DNA of 32,367 nucleotides from Flavobacteriaceae bacterium (GTDB lineage: Bacteria; Bacteroidota; Bacteroidia; Flavobacteriales; Flavobacteriaceae): the NCBI GenBank assembly GCA_023260435.1, contig JALQVG010000051.1, positions 1 through 32,367 on the forward strand. The letters are read 5' to 3'. The notes under the pieces were generated by a model. That model did not search any database, had not been told where the DNA came from, and was given only the letters and a program-made list of their open reading frames with translations. The position numbers and the translations under genes are program-made. Numbering within the stretch: the first letter of the stretch is position 1; every line of letters begins with the position of its first letter. Shown here one piece after another: positions 10,945 to 19,194 of the stretch.

Positions 10945-11300
10945 TCCTCAAAAAAATCTCTCTCTTGAAAATACTGCACCAGGGCTTCTTTCATCAGTAA
11001 GGTTTGTTCCCCAGCCTTCAGTGGGGGCAAGGGTTTAACAACCTGGTAGTGCGGCCACCCCTGGTCGTCTACAAAATCGAAAGCGTAAAATCCATAGGGC
11101 TCCAACACCCGACAAATCCCGACATGCATCAGATTTACCTTTTCGTCTTTTTGAAATTTTTGGTGGTATTTACCCAGTTCTTGTAGCCCTACCAAATAGA
11201 TAATTGCATCCAGGTCCAACGGGTCTCCGTCTGAAAATCGATCGGATAACGAGCTGACCAGCAACTCCCATTTTGCTTTTAATTCAGGGTCTCTTGACAT
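10941..11300 (-). CDS. Conserved Bacteroidota protein of unknown function
   Basis: 119 aa, compact, no signal peptide or TM; motifs VNLMHVGICRVLEPYGFYAFDFVDDQGWPHYQVVKPLPPLKAGEQTLLMKEAL recall a small conserved Bacteroidota family. Confidence 0.8.
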   Translation of the reverse strand: MSRDPELKAKWELLVSSLSDRFSDGDPLDLDAIIYLVGLQELGKYHQKFQKDEKVNLMHVGICRVLEPYGFYAFDFVDDQGWPHYQVVKPLPPLKAGEQTLLMKEALVQYFQERDFFED

Positions 11301-11305
11301 GGGCG

Positions 11306-11332
11306 CAAAGATAGTCCAAAAATGTATCTTTG
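11306..11332. promoter_or_regulatory. Back-to-back divergent -7 elements (CAAAGATA-N11-TATCTTTG)
   Basis: Perfect 8-bp inverted repeat; each arm reads outward as TATCTTTG, an exact match to TAnnTTTG. The minus-strand copy also has a TTG (plus CAA at 11335-11337) at 21-bp spacing. Confidence 0.6.
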
Positions 11333-11347
11333 GTCAAAACGACTACT

Positions 11348-11860
11348 ATGTTAATCTTAGACATTGTACTGGGACTTATCGTGCTTTACGGAGCCTATAG
11401 AGGGTTTAAAAACGGACTGATTGTCGAATTGTTTGGGATATTGGCCTGGGCCATAGGAATATACGGCGCCTTACACTTTTCTGACTGGACAGCTGATCAA
11501 CTAAAGCCTTATGTGTCTTGGTCGGAAAACGCCACGAAAACCGCCTCGTTTGTACTCACCTTTTTGGTGCTGTTATTGATCACTCATTTGTTGGCAAAAG
11601 CATTGACTAAAATAGCTTCTCTGATGCTTTTGGGCGGCATCAACAAGATCTTTGGGGTGCTTTTTGGGGTGTTAAAAACGGTGGGCTTGCTCGCTTTATT
11701 GCTGGCCTATCTCGCAGAACACAGTCCCCTTGATCAATGGGTCAGTCAAGAACAAGAGGATCCTTCAAAACTATATGAACCGATCAAATCAGCTGGCCAA
11801 ACCCTTTTAGAAGCTTGGGATTTTGTCGCTGAAAAAGTGGATGAAATCGATTATATTTGA
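11348..11860 (+). CDS. CvpA-family membrane protein
   Basis: MLILDIVLGLIVLYGAYRGFKNGLIVELFGILAWAIGIYGALHFSDW matches the CvpA pattern with four TM segments. ATG at 11348 preferred over the upstream alternative start. Confidence 0.9.
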   Translation: MLILDIVLGLIVLYGAYRGFKNGLIVELFGILAWAIGIYGALHFSDWTADQLKPYVSWSENATKTASFVLTFLVLLLITHLLAKALTKIASLMLLGGINKIFGVLFGVLKTVGLLALLLAYLAEHSPLDQWVSQEQEDPSKLYEPIKSAGQTLLEAWDFVAEKVDEIDYI

Positions 11861-11895
11861 TAAATACAACATTTACACCCTAATAAGTTATAAAA

Positions 11896-13446
11896 ATGCA
11901 AAACATCCCTTCTGTTTCCGATATGTTATCCCAGTTGGGTATTTCCTCCGTTAACCCTGGTACTTCTACGGGCAGTGACCAACACACCAGTGACGAACTG
12001 CTTACGAGCTACTCCCCTGTAGACGGGTCTCAAATTGCTCAAGTAAGTGTAACCACCCAAGGGCAAATGAACCACGTAGTAGAAACTGCGCAGCGCGCAT
12101 TTGTCGCATGGCGAGAAATACCTGCCCCCAAAAGAGGTGAGGTTGTGCGTCAATTCGGCATGGCGTTGCGCGAAAAAAAAGACGTACTCGGTGCTTTAGT
12201 CTCCTATGAGATGGGCAAATCCTACCAGGAAGGGTTGGGGGAAGTACAAGAAATGATTGACATCTGTGATTTTGCCGTGGGCTTATCGCGTCAACTGCAC
12301 GGATTAACCATGCACTCCGAGAGGCCCAAACACCGCATGTATGAACAATACCATCCGTTAGGTATTGTAGGAATCATTTCCGCATTTAATTTTCCCGTGG
12401 CCGTATGGGCTTGGAACACTGCCCTAGCTTGGGTTTGCGGAGACGTATGCATATGGAAGCCCTCAGAAAAGGCCCCTTTGTGTGGTATTGCTTGTCAAAA
12501 CATCATCGCAGAAGTGCTGAAAAAAGAAGGTTTGCCCGAGGGTATATCTTGTTTGATTAACGGTGATGCACGGGTAGGTGCTTGGATGACCGAAAACCAC
12601 CAAATACCACTCATATCTGCTACAGGCTCTGTACGCATGGGAAAAATAGTAGGTGCCGCCGTAGCGCAAAGACTAGGGCGCTCCTTATTGGAATTAGGGG
12701 GAAACAATGCCATTATTGTCACGCCGAGCGCTGATCTAAAAATGACGGTTATCGGAGCTGTATTTGGGGCTGTAGGCACTGCAGGTCAGCGATGTACTTC
12801 GACCCGAAGACTGATTGTTCACCAAGATATCTATGAGCAAGTTAAGGAAGCCTTGGTCAAAGCCTATGGGCAAATACGCATTGGCAATCCACTCGATGCG
12901 CGCAACCACATGGGGCCGCTGATCGATAAGCAAGCAGTGGCTGCATATGAAAAAACTCTCGCTTATGTAGTCGCCGAGGGAGGTTCATTGTTGGTGCCCG
13001 GAGGAGTGCTCAACGGAGAGGGATACGAGAGTGGGTGCTATGTAGCGCCTGCTATTGTGGAGGCAGAACCTCATTACGAGATGGTACAACAAGAAACATT
13101 TGCCCCGATTTTATACCTGATGAGCTATACAGGCAGCATAGAGCAAGCCATTGCGATACAAAACGCAGTGCCTCAGGGACTTTCCTCTGCCGTGATGACA
13201 TTGAATATGCGTGAGGCAGAACTATTCTTGAGTGCGGCCGGCTCAGATTGCGGTATAGCCAATGTGAATATAGGCACTTCTGGAGCAGAGATCGGAGGAG
13301 CATTTGGTGGAGAAAAAGAAACCGGTGGAGGACGAGAATCCGGATCTGATGCTTGGAAAGTATACATGCGTCGACAGACCAACACCATCAACTACAGCAC
13401 AGAACTTCCGCTCGCTCAAGGAATACACTTTGATTTAGACGCTTAA
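11896..13446 (+). CDS. Aldehyde dehydrogenase family 7-like (putative aminoadipate-semialdehyde dehydrogenase)
   Basis: 516 aa; FNFPVAVWAWNTALAWVCGD, LLELGGNNAIIV, GTAGQRCTSTRRLIVH, FGGEKETGGGRESGSDAWKVYMRRQTNTINYS, typical of ALDH7/AmaB-type enzymes. Confidence 0.92.
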   Translation: MQNIPSVSDMLSQLGISSVNPGTSTGSDQHTSDELLTSYSPVDGSQIAQVSVTTQGQMNHVVETAQRAFVAWREIPAPKRGEVVRQFGMALREKKDVLGALVSYEMGKSYQEGLGEVQEMIDICDFAVGLSRQLHGLTMHSERPKHRMYEQYHPLGIVGIISAFNFPVAVWAWNTALAWVCGDVCIWKPSEKAPLCGIACQNIIAEVLKKEGLPEGISCLINGDARVGAWMTENHQIPLISATGSVRMGKIVGAAVAQRLGRSLLELGGNNAIIVTPSADLKMTVIGAVFGAVGTAGQRCTSTRRLIVHQDIYEQVKEALVKAYGQIRIGNPLDARNHMGPLIDKQAVAAYEKTLAYVVAEGGSLLVPGGVLNGEGYESGCYVAPAIVEAEPHYEMVQQETFAPILYLMSYTGSIEQAIAIQNAVPQGLSSAVMTLNMREAELFLSAAGSDCGIANVNIGTSGAEIGGAFGGEKETGGGRESGSDAWKVYMRRQTNTINYSTELPLAQGIHFDLDA

Positions 13447-14171
13447 TTTCGGCCTATTTCTCCCGGATAAAACTGGTAAACCGGATCGGACTGTATCCAG
13501 CTTTGTGTTTCCACGCAGAAGGCAGTAAGGGGGCCGCGAAAAGCGGCCCCTGTATCGACGTTCCAAACATTGGCAGCACGCACAGGTTCCGTATGTCCGA
13601 TGCGCGTAACCGGTGTATGACCGATGTAGATCTCCCGGTATTGCAAGAGTCTTTGGGGGTAGTCCGCATCCTCAGGCGTCAATCGAAATTTGACGGCCAG
13701 AGCCAGTTCCCAAAGGCTTCGATCCCAAAACAACAAATCGCTAAAGTATTCTTGCTCCACGCCTTTTACATGAGTAAAGCCGGCATGGACGAATAAACGG
13801 TTTTGATCATCTATCCAATGAGTGGGAAGGCTATTAAAAAACGCTAAGTGTTTTTGCTCCAGTGCGTTGTCCGCTTTTTCCGTGTAGTCTTTTACCGTGG
13901 CCGCCCCTCCATGACCCAACCAAAGCGGATTAGTCTTTTTGGTTTCCAACCACTTGCGACACAAATCATCGTGGTTGCCCTTGAGGGTGATTATGGTTCT
14001 TTTTGTCTGTAATTCGATTAAATAGTCGATTGTATCGCTGTTTTGAGACCATCCATCGACATAATCACCTAAAAAAACGAGCCGATCATCTGGTCCGATT
14101 TCTGGTCGAGCTAGCAACTGCGTCAGCGCGCGTAAACCCCCGTGAATATCCCCAATGACCCAAGTATTCAT
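13443..14171 (-). CDS. Metallophosphoesterase / serine-threonine protein phosphatase-like
   Basis: MNTWVIGDIHGGLRALTQLL (GDIHG), DDRLVFLGDYVDGWSQNS (GDYVD), LKGNHDD (GNHD), IGHTPVT, NVDTGAAFRGPLTAF. Confidence 0.93.
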   Translation of the reverse strand: MNTWVIGDIHGGLRALTQLLARPEIGPDDRLVFLGDYVDGWSQNSDTIDYLIELQTKRTIITLKGNHDDLCRKWLETKKTNPLWLGHGGAATVKDYTEKADNALEQKHLAFFNSLPTHWIDDQNRLFVHAGFTHVKGVEQEYFSDLLFWDRSLWELALAVKFRLTPEDADYPQRLLQYREIYIGHTPVTRIGHTEPVRAANVWNVDTGAAFRGPLTAFCVETQSWIQSDPVYQFYPGEIGRN

Positions 14172-14259
14172 AGTTCAAATTTCTGCAAAAATCGGAATTT
14201 TCAAATTGAGGTGGCTGTAAAGCGATGTGAATTAACAGAGAAATATCACAATCCCACTA

Positions 14260-14290
14260 TTGGTAAAGCCATCGGGTTTGTTTTTCTTTG
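14260..14290 (+). promoter_or_regulatory. Candidate promoter TTG-N~20-TTTCTTTG upstream of the sugar kinase
   Basis: ATTGG followed about 20 nt later by TTTCTTTG (one mismatch to TAnnTTTG) at 14283-14290; ATG at 14309. Confidence 0.4.
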
Positions 14291-14308
14291 GACCTCAAAG
14301 CAAATCAA

Positions 14309-15256
14309 ATGAAAAAGGTTTATTGCATCGGGGAGCTCCTGATTGATTTTGTTGCCGAAAACCAAGGAAAAGACCTCACCCAAGCCGTACAATTCACCAA
14401 AAAAGCGGGCGGTGCCCCAGCCAATGTGGCCTGTGCCATCAGCAAGCTCGGGGGATCTGCTGTTTTTGTGGGCGCTGTAGGACAGGATGCATTTGGCCAG
14501 TTTTTAGTAGATACGCTCCACGTTCACGGGGTGGACACATCAGAGGCCCAAAGAAGTCAAACCTTTACTACCCTAGCCTTTGTCTCCATTGCGGCTGATG
14601 GGGAACGCGATTTTGTATTTTCCCGAGGTGCAGACAAAACACTGACTTATCAATCTAGTTTGGGAAAACAATTAAACGAAGTAATTGTTCACTTCGGTGC
14701 TGCGACCTCTTTTTTAGGGGGCTCCCTCGAAGAGGCCTATGGGCGTTACCTGAGCGATGCAAAACAAGGAGGATGCACTATATGTTTTGACCCAAATTTT
14801 CGCACAGACTTATGGAAGAACAACGAGGAAACGTTTGTAACAAAATGTCATCCGTATATCGCCGCAGCGGACTTGTGTAAATTCAGCCACGAGGAAGCCT
14901 TGCTTTTGTCCGGTAAAAATGATTTGCCAGAAGCATGTGCCTACCTGCATCAACTAGGATGCCCGGTTATTTGTGTCACCCTGGGAGCTGAAGGCACCTG
15001 GGTAAGTACTCCAACCAGCGCTGTTATAGTGGCTTCAGTCCCCGCCCAAGCAGTGGACACCACTGGTGCGGGAGATGCCTTTATCGGTTGTTTGCTCCAG
15101 CAATTGGCAGAAACAAATGTGCCAAAAGAAATATTGCGCCAAGAGGAACAGCTGCTCAAAATGGTAGCAAAAGCTAATAAGGCCGGTGCGTTTACCACCC
15201 AAAAATTCGGGGCGATTGCAGCGCTGCCTACACAAGCTGACTTAGGCAATTATTGA
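14309..15256 (+). CDS. PfkB-family carbohydrate kinase (fructokinase-like)
   Basis: MKKVYCIGELLIDFV; AGGAPANVACAISKLGG; catalytic motif VDTTGAGDAFIGCLLQQL. Confidence 0.93.
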   Translation: MKKVYCIGELLIDFVAENQGKDLTQAVQFTKKAGGAPANVACAISKLGGSAVFVGAVGQDAFGQFLVDTLHVHGVDTSEAQRSQTFTTLAFVSIAADGERDFVFSRGADKTLTYQSSLGKQLNEVIVHFGAATSFLGGSLEEAYGRYLSDAKQGGCTICFDPNFRTDLWKNNEETFVTKCHPYIAAADLCKFSHEEALLLSGKNDLPEACAYLHQLGCPVICVTLGAEGTWVSTPTSAVIVASVPAQAVDTTGAGDAFIGCLLQQLAETNVPKEILRQEEQLLKMVAKANKAGAFTTQKFGAIAALPTQADLGNY

Positions 15257-16389
15257 TTGTACTTGACTTTGCGCAAAATCCTCAATGCCTCTTTCATAGC
15301 TCCGTAAACTTTAGGGTGGTCTGGACGCAACAAATCTTTGGCCTGTTCCATCAACTCCAACACACCAGGAAGCTCATTGAGATAACACAGCAACAGTATT
15401 TCCGGAACAGCCGATAACTCTTCCGATTCCAAAGGAGAAAAATTGGCTCCCTTTTCTACCTTGCGCACCAATTGAAGTGAAGTGTTTTGTAGGTGTAACA
15501 GCGTCTTTTTATTGTATTGAGGAGGCTGAAAAATCAAATCAGACAACAGGGTGTAACGTCCATTGTTTGAAAATTGCAATCGAGTAGTTTCAAAAGGAAA
15601 ATATTTTTTTTGAGGCCCTAATCCCAAGCGCACATACTCCGTAATGGTCAAGGAATTTTCATCGGCGGCAATCTCCACCTCATCCAGCGCCGAATAAAAC
15701 AACTTGACTTGTTCGGTAATCATCTCGATATCAACCCTGGAGTAATAAGTGATTCCTTTGACGGTCTTAGGGATTCCAGCCCAACAGACCACAAACTGCT
15801 CGACAAAAACCTTGTAGTGGCACTCGAGGTCTTTATGTCGGTGCACCATAAAGTCCATAACGCCGTCAAGTGTGAGCCCAATACTGTTTTGTGCTTGGAG
15901 CTCAATAGAGCTAACGACCGAGGTGTTTATATCCGGCAATACAACACCGGTGTCTTTGGGCAAGCTGATACTTCCCTCGCGTATGAACACCGTACCTCCC
16001 CAGTATTTCCATATGTTTTTGCGCAACGAGCAAACTGCTCCCAGAGAACGGATGGTCACCAACCCAACTACCTTACCGGGAGGCAGGGCTGGAAACAAAA
16101 TGTTTTCATAGATGATCTGGGGCGGATGATTGAGGTAAGCGTTGACCAGGTTTTGTATGCGGCTGTCGTCAAAAAAATCTACCCCAACCACTTCGTTGTT
16201 CTGGTCTTCAACTCCGATCAGAATATAGGCATTGTTGTTTGGGTTGCTATTGGCAAGGGCACAAACATGCTTTAAAAATTTAGCTTTCCCCTCTTTGGTA
16301 GCAATATCGATGCGTCGCTTCTTGTCGTAAAAACTGTTTTCCCCGTGGTGGGCCAGCAAGTTTTTAACAAGTAAGCGCTTGTTGATCAT
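15250..16389 (-). CDS. AlbA_2 (Schlafen-type) domain protein, putative ATP/nucleic-acid binding
   Basis: 379 aa; N-terminal part FLKHVCALANSNPNNNAYILIGVEDQNNEVVGVDFFDDSRIQNLVNAYLNHPPQIIYE matches the AlbA_2 domain pattern. Confidence 0.8.
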   Translation of the reverse strand: MINKRLLVKNLLAHHGENSFYDKKRRIDIATKEGKAKFLKHVCALANSNPNNNAYILIGVEDQNNEVVGVDFFDDSRIQNLVNAYLNHPPQIIYENILFPALPPGKVVGLVTIRSLGAVCSLRKNIWKYWGGTVFIREGSISLPKDTGVVLPDINTSVVSSIELQAQNSIGLTLDGVMDFMVHRHKDLECHYKVFVEQFVVCWAGIPKTVKGITYYSRVDIEMITEQVKLFYSALDEVEIAADENSLTITEYVRLGLGPQKKYFPFETTRLQFSNNGRYTLLSDLIFQPPQYNKKTLLHLQNTSLQLVRKVEKGANFSPLESEELSAVPEILLLCYLNELPGVLELMEQAKDLLRPDHPKVYGAMKEALRILRKVKYNQ

Positions 16390-17159
16390 AACTTTCTGGC
16401 TACAATAGTACTCGAGGCTTGGTCGGTGGGCATCACCACTAAATCAGCTATATTAACGTGGGAAGGCCTAGAGACTACAAAGCAGATTAGTTCGGCAATG
16501 TCCTGAGCCTGAAGCGGGTCAACTCCCTGATAAACGGCTTCAGCTCTGGCCTGATCTCCTTTAAAACGCACCGCGCTAAACGAAGTGTGTACCATCCCTG
16601 GGTGTATGGCCCCTACTTTTATGCCCGTTCCATTGAGGTCCATTCGGATACCTTGAGCCAATGCGTCTACTGCTGCTTTAGTAGCACAATACACGTTGCC
16701 TTTGGGGTAGACTTCTTTAGCTGCCGTAGAACCAATCATGAGTATGTGCCCTTGACCTCGCTGGATCATCTGGGGCAACACCGCCTGAGTCACGTACAAC
16801 ACTCCTTTGATGTTGCTGTCGATCATCGCGTCCCAATCATCTGAGTCGCCACCTTGAATGGGGTCCAGCCCATGGGCATTTCCGGCATTATTGATCAAAA
16901 TATCGATCGAGGCCCATGAGGATGGCAAACTGTCTATGGCTTTATGGACCTCAGACTTATCGCTTACATCAAAAACTAAGGAGTATACTTGAGTCATCGC
17001 AGAGAGTTCCCTCGACAATGAGTTGAGCGCAGCTTCGTTTCGGCCACAAATCACCAATCGGTAGCCCTTGTGAGCCAATTCTCTGGCTGTAGCCTGGCCA
17101 ATACCACTGGACGCCCCAGTAACTAGAGCGCATAAAGGTTGTTCTTTTGTGTGTTTCAT
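16386..17159 (-). CDS. SDR-family NAD(P)-dependent oxidoreductase (YdfG-like)
   Basis: ALVTGASSGIGQATARELAHKG (TGxxxGIG), LINNAGNAHG (NNAG), YCATKAAVDALAQGIRMDL (YxxxK), VGAIHPGMVHTSFS. Confidence 0.95.
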   Translation of the reverse strand: MKHTKEQPLCALVTGASSGIGQATARELAHKGYRLVICGRNEAALNSLSRELSAMTQVYSLVFDVSDKSEVHKAIDSLPSSWASIDILINNAGNAHGLDPIQGGDSDDWDAMIDSNIKGVLYVTQAVLPQMIQRGQGHILMIGSTAAKEVYPKGNVYCATKAAVDALAQGIRMDLNGTGIKVGAIHPGMVHTSFSAVRFKGDQARAEAVYQGVDPLQAQDIAELICFVVSRPSHVNIADLVVMPTDQASSTIVARKL

Positions 17160-17163
17160 CTGT

Positions 17164-18030
17164 TTATGGACAAGGTTTACCAGTGGCCGCCTCAGTGAGG
17201 GTAAACCACTCTGTTAGTGTCAATGTTGTTTCCATTGCTTCCATGGCTTGGGCCAATCGTTCCGGCCTAGTACTCCCCACCACAGGAACTATGCCTGCGG
17301 GATGTTTTGCCAACCAAGCCAAAGCTATTTGCGCTGTTGTCAATCCGCGCGCTGAAGCTATTTCCTCCAGGGCCCCGGTCAACGCATCTGGAATCACGGC
17401 GTTGGATCGAACCAAATCACCTAAAGGACTCCAGGCCATCGGGGTAATTTTATCTTTGATGCACTGATCCAACTGACCGTTGTACAACGCATCTCTCATA
17501 GTTAAGGAGATCTCGATTTGATTGGCCGAAACACCGCAGTACTTCTGAATCAATTCAACTTGGGTAGGTGTAAAATTGGACAAGCCAAAAGACTTGATTT
17601 TTCCGCTTTGAAGCAGCTTATCCACGGCCAGAACAACCTGTTCGGGATCTAAAAGTGGGCTGGGTCGGTGCAGTAAATAAAGGTCTAGGTAATCGGTTTG
17701 AAGTGCCTCAAGGGTAGCTTCACAAGCAGATACGATGTACTCCTGGCTGTAGTTGTAGTGTTTCACCTCAAAGGGACGTTGAGGGCACACATGGGCTATC
17801 CCACATTTGGAGATCAATTGAACTTGGTCTCTAGCAATACCTGTTTGAGACCAAGCGCGACCAAACTCTGTTTCGTTCGTGTAGTCCCCATAGAGATCTG
17901 CGTGATCAAAAGAAGTAATCCCTGTATCGATTACTTGATGGATTAGACGAACCATAGCTTGGGTGTCCAAGCGTTGGCCCCAAAGCCCCCAAGTCATGGT
18001 GCCGGCAATGATTTTTGAAAAAGAATTCAT
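17164..18030 (-). CDS. Aldo/keto reductase (YdhF-like)
   Basis: GTMTWGLWGQ, GITSFDHADLYGDYTNE, DYLDLYLLHRPSPL, KSFGLSNFTPTQVELIQ, VPVVGSTRPERLAQAM. Start could also be the Met at 18039. Confidence 0.94.
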   Translation of the reverse strand: MNSFSKIIAGTMTWGLWGQRLDTQAMVRLIHQVIDTGITSFDHADLYGDYTNETEFGRAWSQTGIARDQVQLISKCGIAHVCPQRPFEVKHYNYSQEYIVSACEATLEALQTDYLDLYLLHRPSPLLDPEQVVLAVDKLLQSGKIKSFGLSNFTPTQVELIQKYCGVSANQIEISLTMRDALYNGQLDQCIKDKITPMAWSPLGDLVRSNAVIPDALTGALEEIASARGLTTAQIALAWLAKHPAGIVPVVGSTRPERLAQAMEAMETTLTLTEWFTLTEAATGKPCP

Positions 18031-18129
18031 AGGCTTCACAAAGGGTGAAATTAGGGATTAAATCGGTAAAATGTTGATAAAAATAAGGGGGTTGTCGATT
18101 TTTTAACCTATCATTAACGGGATGGAGAT

Positions 18130-18147
18130 CAATTAATTTTTTAATTG
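18130..18147. promoter_or_regulatory. Inverted repeat CAATTAA-tttt-TTAATTG in the AKR/moxR divergent intergenic region
   Basis: Perfect 7-bp arms with 4-nt centre, 38 bp before the moxR ATG (18185). Confidence 0.4.
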
Positions 18148-18184
18148 CAGCCGTTTTGTACAACACGCATCAAATCAAACAAAT

Positions 18185-19186
18185 ATGCCGGAAAATACCC
18201 CTGTAGATATGCAGGCGATTCAAGAACAAATCGCCAAAGACAGCGCCTTCATCGGACTGCTCAAAATGGAGATGGACAAAGTGATTGTAGGACAAAAACA
18301 GATGGTTGAACGTCTGTTGATCGGTTTGCTCGGCCAGGGACACATCTTGTTGGAAGGGGTTCCTGGGCTAGCTAAAACACTAGCCATCAATACCTTAGCT
18401 AAAGCGGTGCAAGGTAGTTTTAGCCGAATCCAGTTTACCCCTGACCTGTTGCCGGCTGACGTGGTGGGCACGATGATCTACAACATCAAACAAAACGACT
18501 TTTCAATCAAAAAGGGACCGATATTTGCCAACTTTGTACTGGCCGATGAGATCAACAGGGCTCCAGCTAAAGTTCAATCTGCACTTTTGGAAGCCATGCA
18601 GGAAAAGCAAGTAACCATTGGAGATGAGACCTTTGTCTTGGATAAGCCCTTTTTGGTGTTGGCTACCCAAAACCCCGTAGAGCAAGAAGGCACCTATCCG
18701 CTTCCGGAAGCCCAAGTGGACCGATTTATGTTGAAAACGGTGATCACCTATCCCAAAATGAGTGAGGAGCAATTGGTGATGCGACAAAACCTGTCGGGTA
18801 CCCATGAGCCAGTAAAAGCTGTCGTAACAACCCAACAAATTTTAGATGCCCAGAAATCTGTGCGCCTGGTGTACATGGATGAAAAAATTGAGCAATACAT
18901 CTTGGATTTGATTTTTGCTACCCGATTCCCCGACAAATACAAGCTTGGGGATCTTCAACCGCTGATCAGTTTTGGTGCTTCGCCTAGGGGAAGTATCAAC
19001 CTGGCTATGGCCGCCAAGTGTTTTGCCTTTATCAAAGGTCGCGGTTATGTGGTGCCTGACGATGTGCGTGCTGTCGTGCACGATGTGCTCAGACACCGCA
19101 TTGGGCTCACCTATGAAGCAGAAGCTGAAAACGTGACCACTGAAGAAATCATCAACCGCATTGTCAATACAGTTGAGGTGCCGTAA
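18185..19186 (+). CDS. MoxR-family AAA+ ATPase
   Basis: GQGHILLEGVPGLAKTLAINTLA (Walker A), FANFVLADEINRAPAKVQSALLEAMQEKQVTIG (Walker B / MoxR signature), LATQNPVEQEGTYPLPEAQVDRFM. Confidence 0.97.
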   Translation: MPENTPVDMQAIQEQIAKDSAFIGLLKMEMDKVIVGQKQMVERLLIGLLGQGHILLEGVPGLAKTLAINTLAKAVQGSFSRIQFTPDLLPADVVGTMIYNIKQNDFSIKKGPIFANFVLADEINRAPAKVQSALLEAMQEKQVTIGDETFVLDKPFLVLATQNPVEQEGTYPLPEAQVDRFMLKTVITYPKMSEEQLVMRQNLSGTHEPVKAVVTTQQILDAQKSVRLVYMDEKIEQYILDLIFATRFPDKYKLGDLQPLISFGASPRGSINLAMAAKCFAFIKGRGYVVPDDVRAVVHDVLRHRIGLTYEAEAENVTTEEIINRIVNTVEVP

Positions 19187-19194
19187 ACCCTGGT

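Noticed and set aside
14174-14207. Two TTCAAATT direct repeats between the phosphatase and sugar kinase
   Set aside because: Short, AT-rich, easily expected by chance; no further symmetry.
15709-16275. 188-aa plus-strand ORF opposite the AlbA_2 gene
   Set aside because: Fully antisense to a well-supported gene; composition is a shadow of the coding strand with no recognisable domain.
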